Below are positions 10,830 to 23,102 of a stretch of 64,000 bases of DNA, piece after piece. This DNA comes from Paratrimastix pyriformis. Taxonomy: Eukaryota > Preaxostyla > Paratrimastigidae. The position numbers and the translations under genes are program-made. The notes beneath the pieces are model-generated. The model was not told where the DNA came from and searched no databases. It saw only the letters and a list, made by a program, of their open reading frames with translations. The stretch covers positions 320,001 to 384,000 of the forward strand of contig JAPMOS010000023.1 of assembly GCA_027972325.1 (NCBI GenBank). The letters are read 5' to 3'. How positions within the stretch are numbered: position 1 is the first letter of the stretch; every line of letters starts with the position of its first letter.

Positions 10830-12139
10830 GAAGGTTTCCCGATCATTCACGGGGAGGTGCAATCGAGTTCACTGGAGGGTCCGTACGCCAGAGTCTATCG
10901 CTGACCCAACTCGGGGGCTGTAGCGAGTATCACCCAATGCGTCGCATACGCATCAATGAGCGCTTTTGCCGTCTCTTTATTGTGCCGGGGTGAGCCCTCT
11001 CCGCCACTCGAGCTTCCTTTGTTTTTCATGCCTCGTCGGGAGGGCATGTTGTTTTATCTCTTGATCTTTCGCCTCGCCGTGCAGGTCGGTTTGGGCTTTT
11101 ATGCTCCACATTTCATCCGGGCACGCAGAGGTCCCCCCCACCGAATCCCACAGCCGAGCTGGCCTTCTCATTTGTGGAGGTGCTCGGCCCCTTTTCATTC
11201 TCCAACGCTGCCCCAGAAGGCCTCGGACTGAAACCCGAAGGGCAAGCCTGGGACCGCGTGTCCCTGGCTGTGCGGCGAATGGTGCCTCTTTTCCGCGCGC
11301 CGGGGGATGTCCGCAGGGAGATCGTCCCATCCTGGCTAGTCGCGCCTTTTCTCGGGGACGCTCGTCGCGTCCCCGATTTTGAGGGGATACACCGATTCAG
11401 GAACCTCTATTTTTCGGCCCACCCGGCGGGACCCTCTCAAGCTGCTGGCGAGGGTCACGTGGGAAGCGATGGCATCTACTTCAAAGTTGTCGCGCGGGAG
11501 GTGCATCTCCTGATGTCCGCCGTCCCTTCTTATCTCGAAACGCACGAAGTTGCCTGCACGGTCTGCATTCTGCGGCCTGTACCGAGCGCTCATCCTTGTT
11601 GCGCAGATTGGGCTCTTCGACAAAGCACACTTTTACCTCCTCCGGATGAAGGATTGTGGGCACGCGTTGCCTCGGCTGCCCGCCCCGTCGCCCTGGGACA
11701 GGATTGCTCTTGGGTTGGTCGAGTGCGTGTGCGAGCTCCTCAAATTCGACCGGGGTCTGCTGCTCCGTTCGTTGAGCTTTTTTTTTTACAACCTCGTTCA
11801 GCGCACGGTGACTTGCGTCCCGCAAACGCAACGTTCAACCAAGAAAGGAACATTGTCCAACTGATTGACTTTGAACGGGCCACAGTTGCAGACGACGTCT
11901 ACACTTTCGACTACGTCCCTGATGATTACAACCCGTCACCCGCCCTCGGGCCAGCCAGAAATGCCGGGGTGTCGATCTTTCAACTCATCTCCTGTCTCAA
12001 GGCCCTTCCACCGACGCGAGTGGCTGCGATTTTGCTGAGGCGCTTCGAGCTTCCATCAACCTATTTGAACATGCGTTCCTCTGAGGCCTACCTGTTGTTG
12101 GACAAGACTCTGCAAGAAGGGAGGGAAGGTGCTTGTTGA
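10830..12139 (+). CDS. kinase-like protein with HGDLRPAN loop (Crinkler-like layout), 5' end unresolved
   Basis: Splicing with the window's own GTCYGY rule joins five exons in frame: introns at about 10882-10926 (GTCCGT...TAG, 45 nt), one near 11085-11152 (GTTTGG...CAG), one near 11561-11606 (GTCTGC...CAG, 46 nt) and one near 11755-11808 (GTCTGC...CAG). The product has FPIIHGEVQSS, then ASMSAFAV, a middle region, then AHGDLRPAN followed by IVQLIDFE. HGDLR-x-x-N and the following ID-F resemble the catalytic loop and DFG-like segment of the kinase-like proteins found as C-termini of Crinkler (CRN) effectors and in fungal FunK1-type kinases. The 'GEVQS' word upstream is also typical of those proteins. 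Start codon and any N-terminal localisation domain are unresolved. The stop is at 12137-12139. Confidence 0.5.
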
Positions 12140-13234
12140 TGTGCTTCTTTTTTTCAAGTCAATAGAGTTGTGGGACTGGTTTCGACCTTTTGGTACCAGC
12201 CCCGGGTGCGTGGGCTGATGCGTCGCTCGAAATGGGATCCTCGGTTTTGGGGATGGGGATGAAGGGAAGATTGGGTGCGGGAGATACTTAAAAAAAAAAA
12301 AAGGACTGGGATCCTGGGAGGGGGGTGAGTGGGAATCCGAAAAAATCGATGCCGGCTCAAAAAAAGATCCAAGTGTGGTGACAACGGAACGGTGGGCCAC
12401 TAAGGTCGGAGGTCCCTGGGAACGCGGGGGTGGCGTGATGAAGATTGCGGATGAGGGGAAAAGTGTTCAGATGGTCGTGTTCTCTGTCGTCTTCCAATAA
12501 CTATATACGTACTAACAAGTTGCCGTGGTGAGTGGGACTTGATGAAAGGGTGTGCGCGGTGAATGAAAGATATCTAATGTGCAAAGTGACCAATGGAGAG
12601 ATGAAGCTAAAAAACGATAGAGAATGACTAAAAAAGCTTGCAGCTAAATGAAGAAATGATGCCTTCAAAGAAAGTGAGAAGAGAAACTGAATAGGATTGC
12701 CTGCCCCCGAAAAGCGATGAATCGGCCATTCTTTGCTCCTGTACAGATATCTGTGTGAGGTAAACTTCTCGATGAAAGGATGAGTGTGAGTGCAGCTCCC
12801 AAGACCCACCAAAGGCAAGAAAAACAGCCGAGTCAAAAAAAAGATAGCGAATTGTGGAGGGGTTATTTACGCTCCCGGCGGTTTTGGGTTTTGTGTGGCC
12901 GGCAGGTCGCCCTGTACGCTCACCGGCGCACGGGGTTGTTTTAGTTCAAATCTTCATGCGTTCCCTCTTTTATTGCGATCAGAAAAGTGGGTACAAACAG
13001 ACTTTTTTTTGTGATGCAATTTCCCACTCCCCTGTACGCTCACCCCGAACTCCCACCACCACCACGGGAAAGTTTGGGAGCGTGCCGCTTGTTTTGGCAC
13101 AAGAAAACCGGGTACAAACAGACTCGTTCGGGAGGTGTGACCCCATCCATGGGGCCCGGAATGCCGAAACCAGCCCCACTGAGCCACCCCAGTTCCGGGT
13201 CGCCCCTCCGGGGGGAGGTCGACATGTCCGGTTC
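12140..13234. other. non-coding, with a diverged ~120-bp tandem duplication
   Basis: No gene supported. CCTGTACGCTCACC occurs at 12911 and 13031, and GGGTACAAACAGACT at 12989 and 13110, giving two diverged units of about 120 bp. A-rich and T-rich homopolymers are common. Confidence 0.55.
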
Positions 13235-14190
<956 letters not shown>

Positions 14191-14206
14191 AAGGATTGGT
14201 TTCGTC

Positions 14207-14232
14207 CCCCCCCCCCCCCCCCCCCCCCCCCC
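14207..14232 (+). repeat. poly-C run
   Basis: About 26 consecutive C residues in the 3' flank of the pseudouridine synthase gene. Runs of this length recur throughout the window inside introns. Confidence 0.9.
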
Positions 14233-14365
14233 ACCACCACCACCCCCAGAAAGGGCCAAGCAGCCAGCCTTGTTCGCGTAGTTGCGACGCAGATGGCTCA
14301 GAGGGGGAAGGGATGTGGGATGGTGGAATGGGCTGAGGGCTCGAGATGGCGGGTGCTCATCATCA

Positions 14366-16867
14366 TCAGGCCGCGGGGCGGGTCCGGGGCGCGGCGGGGG
14401 CGGCGGGGGCCTGGTAGCGGGCGCGGACGGCGTCGAGGACGGCCTGCATGTCGGCCGGCAGGGGCGCCTCGAAGTGCATCGGGCGGCCGGTGCGCGGGTG
14501 GGCGAAGGTCAGCTCGCGGGCGTGGAGGCACTGGCGCCCCACCAGGCCCAGCAGCTCCATGCACAGCCCCCGGTGCTCGGGCGGGATGTTCCCAACCTGC
14601 CGCCCACCCGCCCACGCCCGTCAGCCCCCGACCAGCCAGTGGCGTGAAGCGCCCGTCATCGCAACCGAGAGAGAGCGCGGGGACGGGGGGCTGCAGGCAG
14701 ACCCGGTTGCGGCCCCCGTAGATGGGGTCCCCGAAGACGGGGTGGCCTGCGTGGTGCATGTGGACGCGGATCTGGTTCTGGCGGCCCGTCTCGAGGGTCA
14801 CGTCCAGCAGGGACAGGAAGGGGAAGCTCCGCTCCACCCGGAAGTGGGTCACCGCCTGGCGGGCCCCCACAACGGCTGCCGTCGCGGCAAGCAGCGGGTG
14901 CGTCGCCTGGCCCCCGCGGTGAGAGAGACCACCCCCCGTGGGTGAGAAAGCTCACGATGAGGATGAGGATGAGGAGCGGCGGGGCGTCCGAGGGCGCGAC
15001 GGGAAAGCCGAGTCGAAACCCTCGGGGGAGACTGCCTGGTCATGCCGGGCAGGGAAAGGGGACGGCTCGATCAGGGATCCCAAACGGGAAGGGGAACGGG
15101 AACGGGAACGGGGGAAGGGAGACGGACGACGGTCGTGTCGGCGACGACGGCCCGCTTGGTGCCCTTGCCGGGGGCCCGCCCAATGGCGGCCACGATGGTG
15201 CCGGTCATGCCCTCGACCCCGTTGGTGTTGGTCAGGGCGGCCGCGGGGTCGACCCCGCTCGCGCTGACCAGCACCGCCCGGGTGGGCTCCATCTGGGGTC
15301 GCCCGTAGCCACGCTCCGCCTCGCCCGGGCCCGCCTCGTCCCCTGCACAGCAGAGCCAGAAGAGGGTGCAAAATGAGGCCGCCTGCTGCCACGCCAAATG
15401 ATGGGGGGGGGGCGGGCAGGCAGGTGGGGGGCGGGGGGCGGGAGCATGGGACGGGCCATCGGCATGGCTGGCGCAGCCCTCGTCGCAGCTGCTCATGAAG
15501 TCATCCTCGACCTCCTCCTCCTCCCCCTCGGCCTCGGCCTTGCCGGGCTGCGGGGCCTGGGCCGCCTGGGGCTGGGGCGGGGGCAGGCCGCGCTTGGCCG
15601 CTTCGCGGGCAGCGACGCGGAGGGCCTTCGCCTCGGCCTTCCGGGCAGCCTCAGCCCGCTTCTCGGCCTCCTCGGCCTCCTTGCGCGCTTGCTGCACCGC
15701 ACCTCGCACATCCCACACACCCCACATCCCAACCATTCCCGAGAAGGGGGCCGGTGAGGGGCGCTCACTCCGACCATGGATGGGGGGCGGGAGCGGCAGC
15801 GGCGGCGGCGGGTCGGACCTCCTCCTGCTGGGACTTGAGGAGCCTCTGGGCGGCCAGGTTGTGGCGCTGGATCTCGATGGGGGTCAGGGCCCCCCACACC
15901 AGGGCGCTGTACCGCCGCCCCACGCTGTGCGACTCCAGCTGGGGCTGCAGGGCCTCGTGGGCGGCGTTGGTCTTGGCAACGATGAGCAGGCCGCTCGTTT
16001 CCTGCGGGACGGGAGAAGGTCGGTGGGTGCCGGGTGAGCATCGGATGGCATGGCAGCCGGCGGGGCGGGGGTGGGGGTGGGGATGGGGGGCGACCTTGTC
16101 GATGCGGTGGACGATGCCGGGCCGGCTGGGATCGTTGGCGAAGGTGGACAGGCGCCCTTGGGTGTGCTCCATCAGCTGGCCGGCCAAGGTCCCATCCAAG
16201 CTGCCATGCCGCCATGCCGCCACCATCCAAAAAGGGACGAACGGGTTGGGTCCGCGAATGCGGTGTGCGGGGGGGGGGGGGGCGGACCCGGACCTTTCGC
16301 CGGGCAGGGGGTGGACGAGGATGCCCGCCGGCTTGTTCACGACAATGACATCGTCGTCCTCGTAGACGATCGAGAGGGCCGGCAGCTTGGCGGCTGCTTG
16401 GCCCGTGCTGGTGGGCGCAGCCCCAGCCGGGGGAGGGGCAGCGGCAGTAGCGGCAGTAGCGGCAGGGGGAGGAGGCCGGCGAGCGGCGGGCTTGCGAGGT
16501 GCCCGGGCTGGGGCGGGTGCATCTTCATCTTGGTCTTCGCCCCCCTGATGTGCTTGGGTGGGGCGCTGCTCGTCGGTCTGTCGAGGCGGAGTGTCAGCTG
16601 GCTGAAATGCAATTGAGACGACCTCAATCTTGATCGTGTCCCCTTCTCGCACAAGGTGGCCGCACTTTTTTACCAATGTGCCGACCCCCCTGTTGTTCAC
16701 AATGGTAATGCAGGAGTTCTTGATCCAACGCTCAATTTTGCCATGTGTTGCGTCCCCGGCCAGAAACTGGTCGTCAGAAAGAATATGGCGCCATTTGGGT
16801 CCGAAGAACAGCAGACCTTATCCAGACGGCAGCCCAGTGAGCCTTGGGGCACCACGATTTCCCACAT
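14366..16867 (-). CDS. RluA-family RNA pseudouridine synthase with S4 domain
   Basis: It should isomerise uridine to pseudouridine in rRNA or tRNA. The start ATG (CAT at 16865-16867) opens MWEIVVPQGS. Splicing a 50-nt intron (16767-16816, GTCTGC...CAG) gives RLDKFLAGDATHGKIERW, the N-terminal part of an S4 RNA-binding domain, ending REGDTIKIEV. After a Pro/Ala linker come VVNKPAGILVHP and GIVHRIDKETSGLLI, which holds the catalytic Asp (HRID). A Lys/Glu/Ala-rich helical insert (AEEAEKRAEAARKAEAKALR) interrupts the catalytic domain before GTIVAAIGRAPGKG. The last exons give THFRV...LETGRQNQIRVHMH and HPVFGDPIYGG, hallmarks of the RluA core. Most other introns begin GTCCGN or GTCGCC. GC rises strongly toward the 3' end. 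It is divergent from the exonuclease gene, with 52 bp between start codons. Confidence 0.85.
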
Positions 16868-16919
16868 CCAATTCCCTGCGGAAAGAGACTTCTGCTCCGG
16901 CCTTACACACACGCGCCGG
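16868..16919. promoter_or_regulatory. 52-bp divergent intergenic gap with CGGAA motif
   Basis: The start codons of the pseudouridine synthase (-) and the exonuclease (+) face away from each other across 52 bp. The gap includes GCGGAAA (16878-16884), a word shared with three other divergent gaps. Both genes must use very short leaders or overlapping transcription starts. Confidence 0.6.
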
Positions 16920-19140
16920 ATGAGCTTCCTCGATGATGTGCCCACCAGCACCCCGGAAAGAAGCACCATCGGAAAGAAGCATACTCGAGTGAATTCGGAA
17001 ATCCCCAAAGCTCGCGCCACCAGACCCGAGGACGAAGAACGAAAGGCCCTCCGCGAATTTATTGCCAAGAAGACCATTCAAACACACCACCAGATCGCAG
17101 CCCTTCCTCTTTCTGTAAAAGCGAAAGAAGAAGCAGCCATCCAAATGATCAGCCCCCGACCTTTGGCACCACCCTCCTCGCAGTCAGCACCCAGCCCCCA
17201 ACAACTGCGCCACTCTCCCTCTCCGCCGCCGCAGCAACGACACCCAGCGAAGATGGCCAAACTGGCGTGCCGTGAAGAAGAGGTCAAAACGGAGCTCACA
17301 AATGAGGACGTGATCGACGCGGCCCTCGAGTTCCTGGGGGGTCCGCGGTGCGTCATTTCCACGGTTGGCCAGTGCATGGCTGCTGTTTCCTTACTTCGGG
17401 GGCGACACGAGACAGTCCTGGCAATCGATTGCGAAGGTGTCAATCTTTCGCGAACTGGCCGACTTTGTCTCCTACAAATGGCCACCACACCTCCGCCCCC
17501 GCCCGGTCCCTTGCTGGCCTCGTGGAAGGCGGCCGGGCGCATCCAGACCCCCCAGTTGGTCTTTCTTTTTGATATCGTTGTGGGTGGGCGGGCCATCTTC
17601 GACGCAGGTCTTCGTGAGATTCTTGAGGATCCCTCGATCATCAAGGTGCGGCTTCTCGGTTCTCCCTTCCCACTTCCCTCCGTTTACCAGGTTTTGCATG
17701 ACACGCGTGGAGACTCCGATGCCTTGCTGCACCAATTCCAAGTCCGCCTCACGAATGTCTTCGACACCCAGATCGCGTACGCATGTTTGCAAACCCAAGA
17801 GGGTCAGGGCGTTCCCCTGCCAGCCTCCCTGAACACAGTCCTGAAACGTTATGCTCGTGGCTCCGAAAACGAGTACAAGGAGCGCGTCCGGGCAGCCATG
17901 GAGGCTGATCCGCAGTACTGGTCTGTACGTTTTGGACGCCTCCTTTTCCCACCGCTCTCGATTTCCAGGGTCAAGCGGCCCCTGTCCGATGACGCCTGCG
18001 AGTACGCCAGCCAGGATGTGATCCAGCTGCCCGCCGCCCGGATCGCCATCGAGTACGTCCTAAGGCCGGCCTCGCGCAAGGTCATGCGCCGGCCAAGCTC
18101 CCCACCTCCCATTCCAGCTCCTCCCTTTCCATCAGTATGATCGTTTTCCTTTGATCCGGCCCCTATGCAGGTATTTGTCGAGTACTGTGCCCGGTATCTC
18201 GAAATGTACCGCTCGGTCTGTTGGCTTGTGTCCTGAATGGCTCCACGCATTCGTTACTCAGGTTCCCGACGATCAGATCGACGCAGTCCGGGCGGCCTCC
18301 TTCCAGGACGGGCTGCCTCGTTACGGGTTCCCAGATTGGGACCAGGAGGCCTCACGGAGGCGGCGCCCCTTTCGGCCTGCCGCGACTCCTCGACCACCAT
18401 CCGAATCCTCGGTTCCGAAGCCTGCCCCCAAGCCCTCCGGGGTTCCCTTTGTTCGTGCCCCGACACCACCGCCAAAGTCCACCACCGCGGCAGCTGACTC
18501 GAAGGACAACTCGCAGTCTGAATCCGAATCTGAAGAAGAGGAACCCTCGGCAGCGCCCCCAACGAGTTCGGGCACGAAGCAACCGCATCCTCCTCCTCCT
18601 CGTGCTCAGCCGCCCACATCAAGGCGGGCCGCCGCCGTCCTTGGGGCCACGTGCAACCATTTCCGAAAAGACGCCACGCCCACTGGGGCCTCGGTATCAG
18701 CCTCCCCTTCCAAGAGTCCGGCTCCGAGCTACCCCGCCTACGATCAATACTACCGAGAGCGTTACCCGGATCCCGTGGAGACGGTACCCGCACCAGAATA
18801 CCGCCCCCTCGGGGGCAGGACCGTTTCCCCGACTCCGCTCCCGTGGGCACCCGAGCCAACCCCCAGGGAGCAGCGGACTGCCACCGCCTCTCCGCCCCCC
18901 TGTCCTGTCCCTGCGGACCCCGCCCCCCTCCAGCCATATGGGGCCGACCCATACCAGCAGCCCAGCGCAGTCTTCCTGCCCTCGGCCCCCCAGCGATACC
19001 CATCCGTCCCGGCCGAGGTGGACCAAGTTGGGATCCCGCTCCTCTCGACCGAGTCCCTGGCGGCCCTGAGCAGCGAGCAGATGACCCGCCTCCTCGATGC
19101 ACTTGCCCCGAGGGCCCCCACCCCGCCCCAGTTCCGCTGA
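16920..19140 (+). CDS. EXD1-like 3'-5' exonuclease domain protein
   Basis: A predicted DEDDy-type 3'-5' exonuclease-fold protein, of the group that includes EXD1 and Egalitarian. These proteins are usually RNA-binding factors, and some lack nuclease activity. The start ATG at 16920 opens MSFLDDVPT. An N-terminal ~120-residue basic/Pro-rich region precedes VLAIDCEGVNLSRTGRLCLL (Exo I, D-x-E), VLHDTRGDSDALL (Exo II, Asp) and CEYASQDVIQ (Exo III, Y-x3-D), so the catalytic residues are present. Introns: about 17649-17690 (GTGCGG), about 17921-17969 (GTCTGT), one near 18080-18172 and about 18210-18260 (GTCTGTTGG...CTCAG). About 20 Pro-rich residues sit between Exo I strands. The C-terminal half is a Pro/Ser-rich low-complexity tail to TGA 19138-19140. 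Confidence 0.85.
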
Positions 19141-19508
19141 GTCAGGGGGGAGCGGGTTGATTGTTCTGGAGGGAACCCTGTTCATCATCACCCAAGAAAA
19201 ACACGCCCTCCAGAAGAGGCATGGGCTTGCGGAAGAAGAGCCCCCAATCCGCCCAACCCCAACACAAAAGGGAAGGCGCTCTGGGGGGTCTGGGGGACGG
19301 AGGAGGACAGACAGCCGAACGGAGGACCCCAAGACAACAAATAGCAAAGGGGAGAAGGAAAAGGAGAGGGGACGGCGACCCAGAGAACACAAAAACAACG
19401 ACAAGAAGAGCAGCAGAGGAAAGTCGGTTGGCCGAAGAAGAAGTGCGCATGTTTACAAGCCCACCAAGGCGGCCCACCTGGCCGCGCGCGGGCGCCCAGG
19501 GACCGGCC
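19141..19508. other. convergent intergenic spacer
   Basis: Purine-rich sequence between the 3' ends of the exonuclease and SPFH genes. I see no gene or clear terminator signal in it. Confidence 0.5.
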
Positions 19509-20984
19509 TCACTGGGTGCTGAGGATGGCGTTCTGGGGGCGTGGGGAGGATGGGCATGAGGTTCGGGCGGGGCGGGACGGGACGGGGCGCGGACCTTGAT
19601 GCCGACCGCCATGCGGGCGTCGGGCATGAGGCGCAGGGCGTCCACGTAGAGGAAGCCCAGCAGGTGGGTGCTGTTGAAGCCCATCCGGTCCATCTGCAGC
19701 GACCGCCCGCCGCCCCCCCCGGGCACAGGTCAGTAAAATCCCCCATCCCAGCAGCGGGCGGCCGCGGGGACCCGGGCTTGTCGGGCGGAGGTGCGGAGGG
19801 GGCGGCGCGGGTGCGGACCATGTACTTGTTGGCCGACCCGTAGGAGGCCAGGTTGATGAACGTCGCGTCGGCCTCAGCCCTGTGGGAGAGGGGGGGGATG
19901 GGGGTGGGAAGGGATGGAGGGAGCGCGTGAAGGAAGCCGAGAGGGGCGTGAGGGTGGTGGTGGGTGGTGGGTGGTGGGTGGTGGGTGGTGGGTGGTGGTG
20001 GTGGGTGGTGGCGGGTGGTGGCGGGTGGTGGCGGAGGGGGCGTGTGCGCGGAACTGCTTGGAGATGAGGGTGACCGAGGCCTGGGTCTGGGCGTTGATGC
20101 CGGAGATGGTGGCGTCGGTGGTGGCGTCGATGGTGGACTTCTGGGCCCGGATGGTGGCCGCCTGCTGCTGGTACTGCTTGATCTCGATGTTCTGCCGCTC
20201 CACCTCGCTGCGCCCAACGCGGTTGGGTGGTGTGCGTATATGTGTGTGGGAGGCCGGGGGAAAGGGAGGGGCGGCGGGGGCAGAGGGGCGAGGCGGGGCG
20301 GACGTGTTGACGATGGCCTCCTCGAAGGAGTCGGGCAGGTCGATCTTGCGCATCTGCAGGAAGGGCACGATGACGTGCTGCGCCGCCAGGGTGGCGTTGA
20401 GGGCCTCGTGGCAGGCGTTGCCGATGGCCGTGCGGTTGTAGAAGAACTCCGTGGCACGATACAGGGAGGCTGCAGGCAGCACCGGGGGGATGCAGGGTTT
20501 GAAGGGGCAAGACAACAGACCGGTCTTGCGAATGGTGGCATCAGCAATGGTCTTGAGGGTGGTTTCGTAGCCCCGCAGAAGGGTCTTGAAAAGAAGCCCA
20601 ACTTCTTCCGGGATCACTTGATACTGGAAGGTGATGTCCAGCTTCAACGAAAGACCATCAAGGGTTTGCGTAGAAATAGCCCCCGAATCCACAAAGGAAA
20701 CAGTCTTCACATAGCGAGGGAAGAGCAGGTAGTCCTGGCCGGGGCCGTTGAAATACTGGGAATAAGATCGTGACAGTGCGGGAAGGAGAAAAATCAAATT
20801 TACAAACCCTGCCTTCGTAATAAACTTTTTCTGTGTTAACTTGATTCGTGTACGAGTTCATAAGAAGGCCGCACTCGTTCATCGGAACCCACTGGACGGA
20901 AGAGCCCAGAACGGAACCCAAAACAATAGCGATAATAACGGCAGCGATGATTCCAACGACAGTAACTTTACAGCAAAACGACAT
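19509..20984 (-). CDS. SPFH / band 7 (prohibitin-like) membrane protein
   Basis: A membrane scaffold protein, probably anchored on an organelle or the plasma membrane. The start (CAT at 20982-20984) opens MSFCCKVTVVG followed by one hydrophobic anchor (IIAAVIIAIVLGSVLGS). After an intron beginning GTTTGT, YFNGPGQDYLLFPRYV leads into the SPFH fold, with LDGLSLKLDITFQYQV, YRATEFFYNRTAIGNAC and VPFLQMRKIDLPDSFEEAI. A coiled-coil follows (VERQNIEIKQYQQQAATIRAQ), then ADATFINLASYGSANKYM and a short C-terminus ending NAILSTQ. Introns begin GTTTGT, GTCTGT, GTCCGC, GTTCCG, GTCCGC and GTCCGC in 5'-to-3' order, tracking rising GC. One intron is a TGGTGGG array on the plus strand (about 19950-20040). 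The start lies 93 bp downstream of the CWC25 stop (head-to-tail). It could equally be called stomatin/prohibitin-like. Confidence 0.85.
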
Positions 20985-21077
20985 GGGTCGTGGGTCGGGA
21001 AGCGAAGAACGAAAAAGAGGGAAGGGCGAGGCAGTCACGCCAACGTGCTCGAAACTATCCCCAAGCCAAAACGGTTT

Positions 21078-23038
21078 TCAGTCGTCCGCCCTCTCCCGCT
21101 GGAGACTCTTCTCGCCAATATCGGATTGGTGTCCGTGGCGAGTACTGCGAATGCGGTCCTGCATGGTTGTGGAAGTCCCAATGACTGTTGTCTGAATGCT
21201 CTCCAAGAATGTGGGTCCCTGAAGGGCAGCTGCATCCGGGTTCTCACGGAACAGCTGTTGTCGGCGTGCCTTGGAAGGTGGAAAATGTGAATGAGGGCGA
21301 GAGGGAGAAAAAAATAATCGGATGCCAGACCTCTTCCGCCTCCTCGCGGGACACCCGCTGTGCGTGGCGGATACGCTCCTCCGTCCGAACAGCGTTGATT
21401 TGTTCGGCAGTGTTCTTCATCGACTCCAGGTGCTGGGCCACGTTCTCGGTGGTCATGGCTCTGAAGGCGGAGGAGGGGGGGGGGGGGGGGGGTGAAGACC
21501 AAACAAAGGGGAACAAAGTCAAGCGACCTTCGGGCCTCTTCGGCGGCGCGGCGGCGCTCCTGGATGATGAGCCGAGCGGCGAGCTTTTGCTTCTCCACGT
21601 CGCGCGCGTGCAGAATCAGCTTTTGCTCGCGGGTGCTGCCGTGCGAGGAGGAGCAGGAGTGGGCTGAGCCTCGAGATCATCGCACTGGACGCCCCTCCAT
21701 CCCTCCCCCTCCCCACCCCGCCTCGCTCACTCGCTCACCGGCACAGACCCGTAGAATCGAAGGTCCTTCTCGGCCTGCGGTGCGGAAAGGGAAAGATGTG
21801 AGGGCAAGTTCAGAAGAGCTCCCTCCCCCTCCCTCCCTCCCTCGCCAGATCCTGCAAGCTCTGCCGGCGCAAGAACGGACCTCTTCGGCCGAGGGTGTGG
21901 GCTCCTTCTCAGGTCGCGGGGCCGCAGGCGAGGGCGACCGGGACGCCGAGGGAGACGAGGAGGACCGCCGCTTCTTGTGATGGTGGCTGTGGCTGTGGCT
22001 GTGGTGGCTGTGATGGCTGTGGCGGCTGGGACTGTGACGTGGACCCGCAGATGGCCCTTTCGCGCGCTGATCGGGTTCTGGACGTTGCTGGGGGCCGGGA
22101 ACACGAGCCGGCGCGGGCGGGTCAGCCCGTCCTCGCGGAGGGGCGCTGCCGTCATGGGGTTGGGGCTGGGCTGAGCGGCCCTTTGAGGGGGCCGGCGACC
22201 GGGGGGAGCGGGATGGGGAGCGGGAGCGGGACCCTGGGGAAGAGGAACCCGAGGAAGAAGAGGACGAGCGCGAATGGTGCCGGTGGTGCTGCGGAGGGGA
22301 CGAGTCGAGGATGAGTTTGGGGGGCGGGCGAGACAAGGTGCGGATGGCGGGGAATGGCAGACTGGGGAGACCTTCTTCTTGTGGTGGTGCTTGTCCTTGT
22401 CCTTCGGCTGCTTCTTGGCGGCCTTTCGCAGGTCGCGTTCCTGCAGCTTCTGCTTGAGCTTCTCCTCGAGCAGCTGCGCCCCGCACGGAAGGCCCACCCC
22501 GCAACCGACGGCGATGGTGGTGGTGCGATATCAGGAGCCAAGCCCACCAACAAAAAGCTGCTCCCTCCCCAAGAACAATGGGGGGACCTTGGCGAAGAGG
22601 GTGGCCTTGTCTGTGGTGCCGTGAATGCCCAGCCTGGCTCCGGTCAGCTCGACCTTCTCACGCTCCTGCTTTTTCAGCTCAAACAGCGGATCGGAGATGA
22701 TCTGTGGCGGCAGGGTGGATGGGAAAGAAAGCAACCGAAAGGGAATGACCTTGTTTCTCAGATCTCGCGGATCGAGTTCTTTCGATTGCGAGATGAAAAG
22801 AGACCCTGGAGTTCGCCCGAGCTGTAACGGAACGCACGTTGAAGTCATCCAAATCGAAAGGACAGGCCTGCCGCACAACATTTTCCTCGGCCTTCTCCTT
22901 GATGGGAACGCCCATCATGTAATCGTCTTTTGTGGGCTCGTTTTGGTACATAAAGTCGAGCCGCTGCATCTCGGGCTCCTGCTGTTGCTGACCATGACCA
23001 AGCCCATGCCGAGGACCTTGGTCTTCCTGTGGCTCCAT
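21078..23038 (-). CDS. CWC25: CWC25-like pre-mRNA splicing factor
   Basis: CWC25 joins the catalytically activated spliceosome and promotes the first transesterification. The match rests on RLDFMYQNEPTKDDYMMG (human: LDWMYQGP...YLLG), TPGSLF, IISDPLFELKKQE (human: DPLFIIRKKEEE), a long RS/HK-rich middle with KKRRSSSSPSASRSPSP, and a C-terminal helical segment with ERIRHAQRVSREE and FLESIQTTVIG...MQDRIRSTR, which parallels the conserved CWC25 tail. The stop is TGA (TCA at 21078-21080). I place the start at CAT 23036-23038 (MEPQEDQGP). On that model the N-terminal CIR_N segment (LKKSWHP... in other species) is absent, although the residues next to the divergent gene could hide a further exon. 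Introns begin GTTGTG or GTGCGT, then GTCATT, GTCCCC, GTCTCC and GTCTGG. Confidence 0.75.
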
Positions 23039-23102
23039 TTCCGGAAAGCCTCGAGCACCCCGCGAGTAACGAACTGTCCCCCCGACGACTGCCGCTGGTA
23101 GG
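23039..23102. promoter_or_regulatory. 64-bp divergent gap (CWC25 / IFI6-like) with CCGGAAA
   Basis: The start codons of the two genes diverge across 64 bp. CCGGAAA lies at 23041-23047, immediately upstream of the CWC25 start and overlapping a TTCCGGAA palindrome. Confidence 0.55.

Noticed and set aside
16590-16640. 21-nt in-frame intron in RluA before PADTPP
   Set aside because: The sequence is open in frame and the proposed length is below any supported intron, so it was left as exon.
22800-22860. 16-nt intron (GTGCGTTCCGTTACAG) in CWC25
   Set aside because: A longer intron ending at the same AG and starting GTTGTG restores the same frame and fits the 44-60 nt minimum seen elsewhere.
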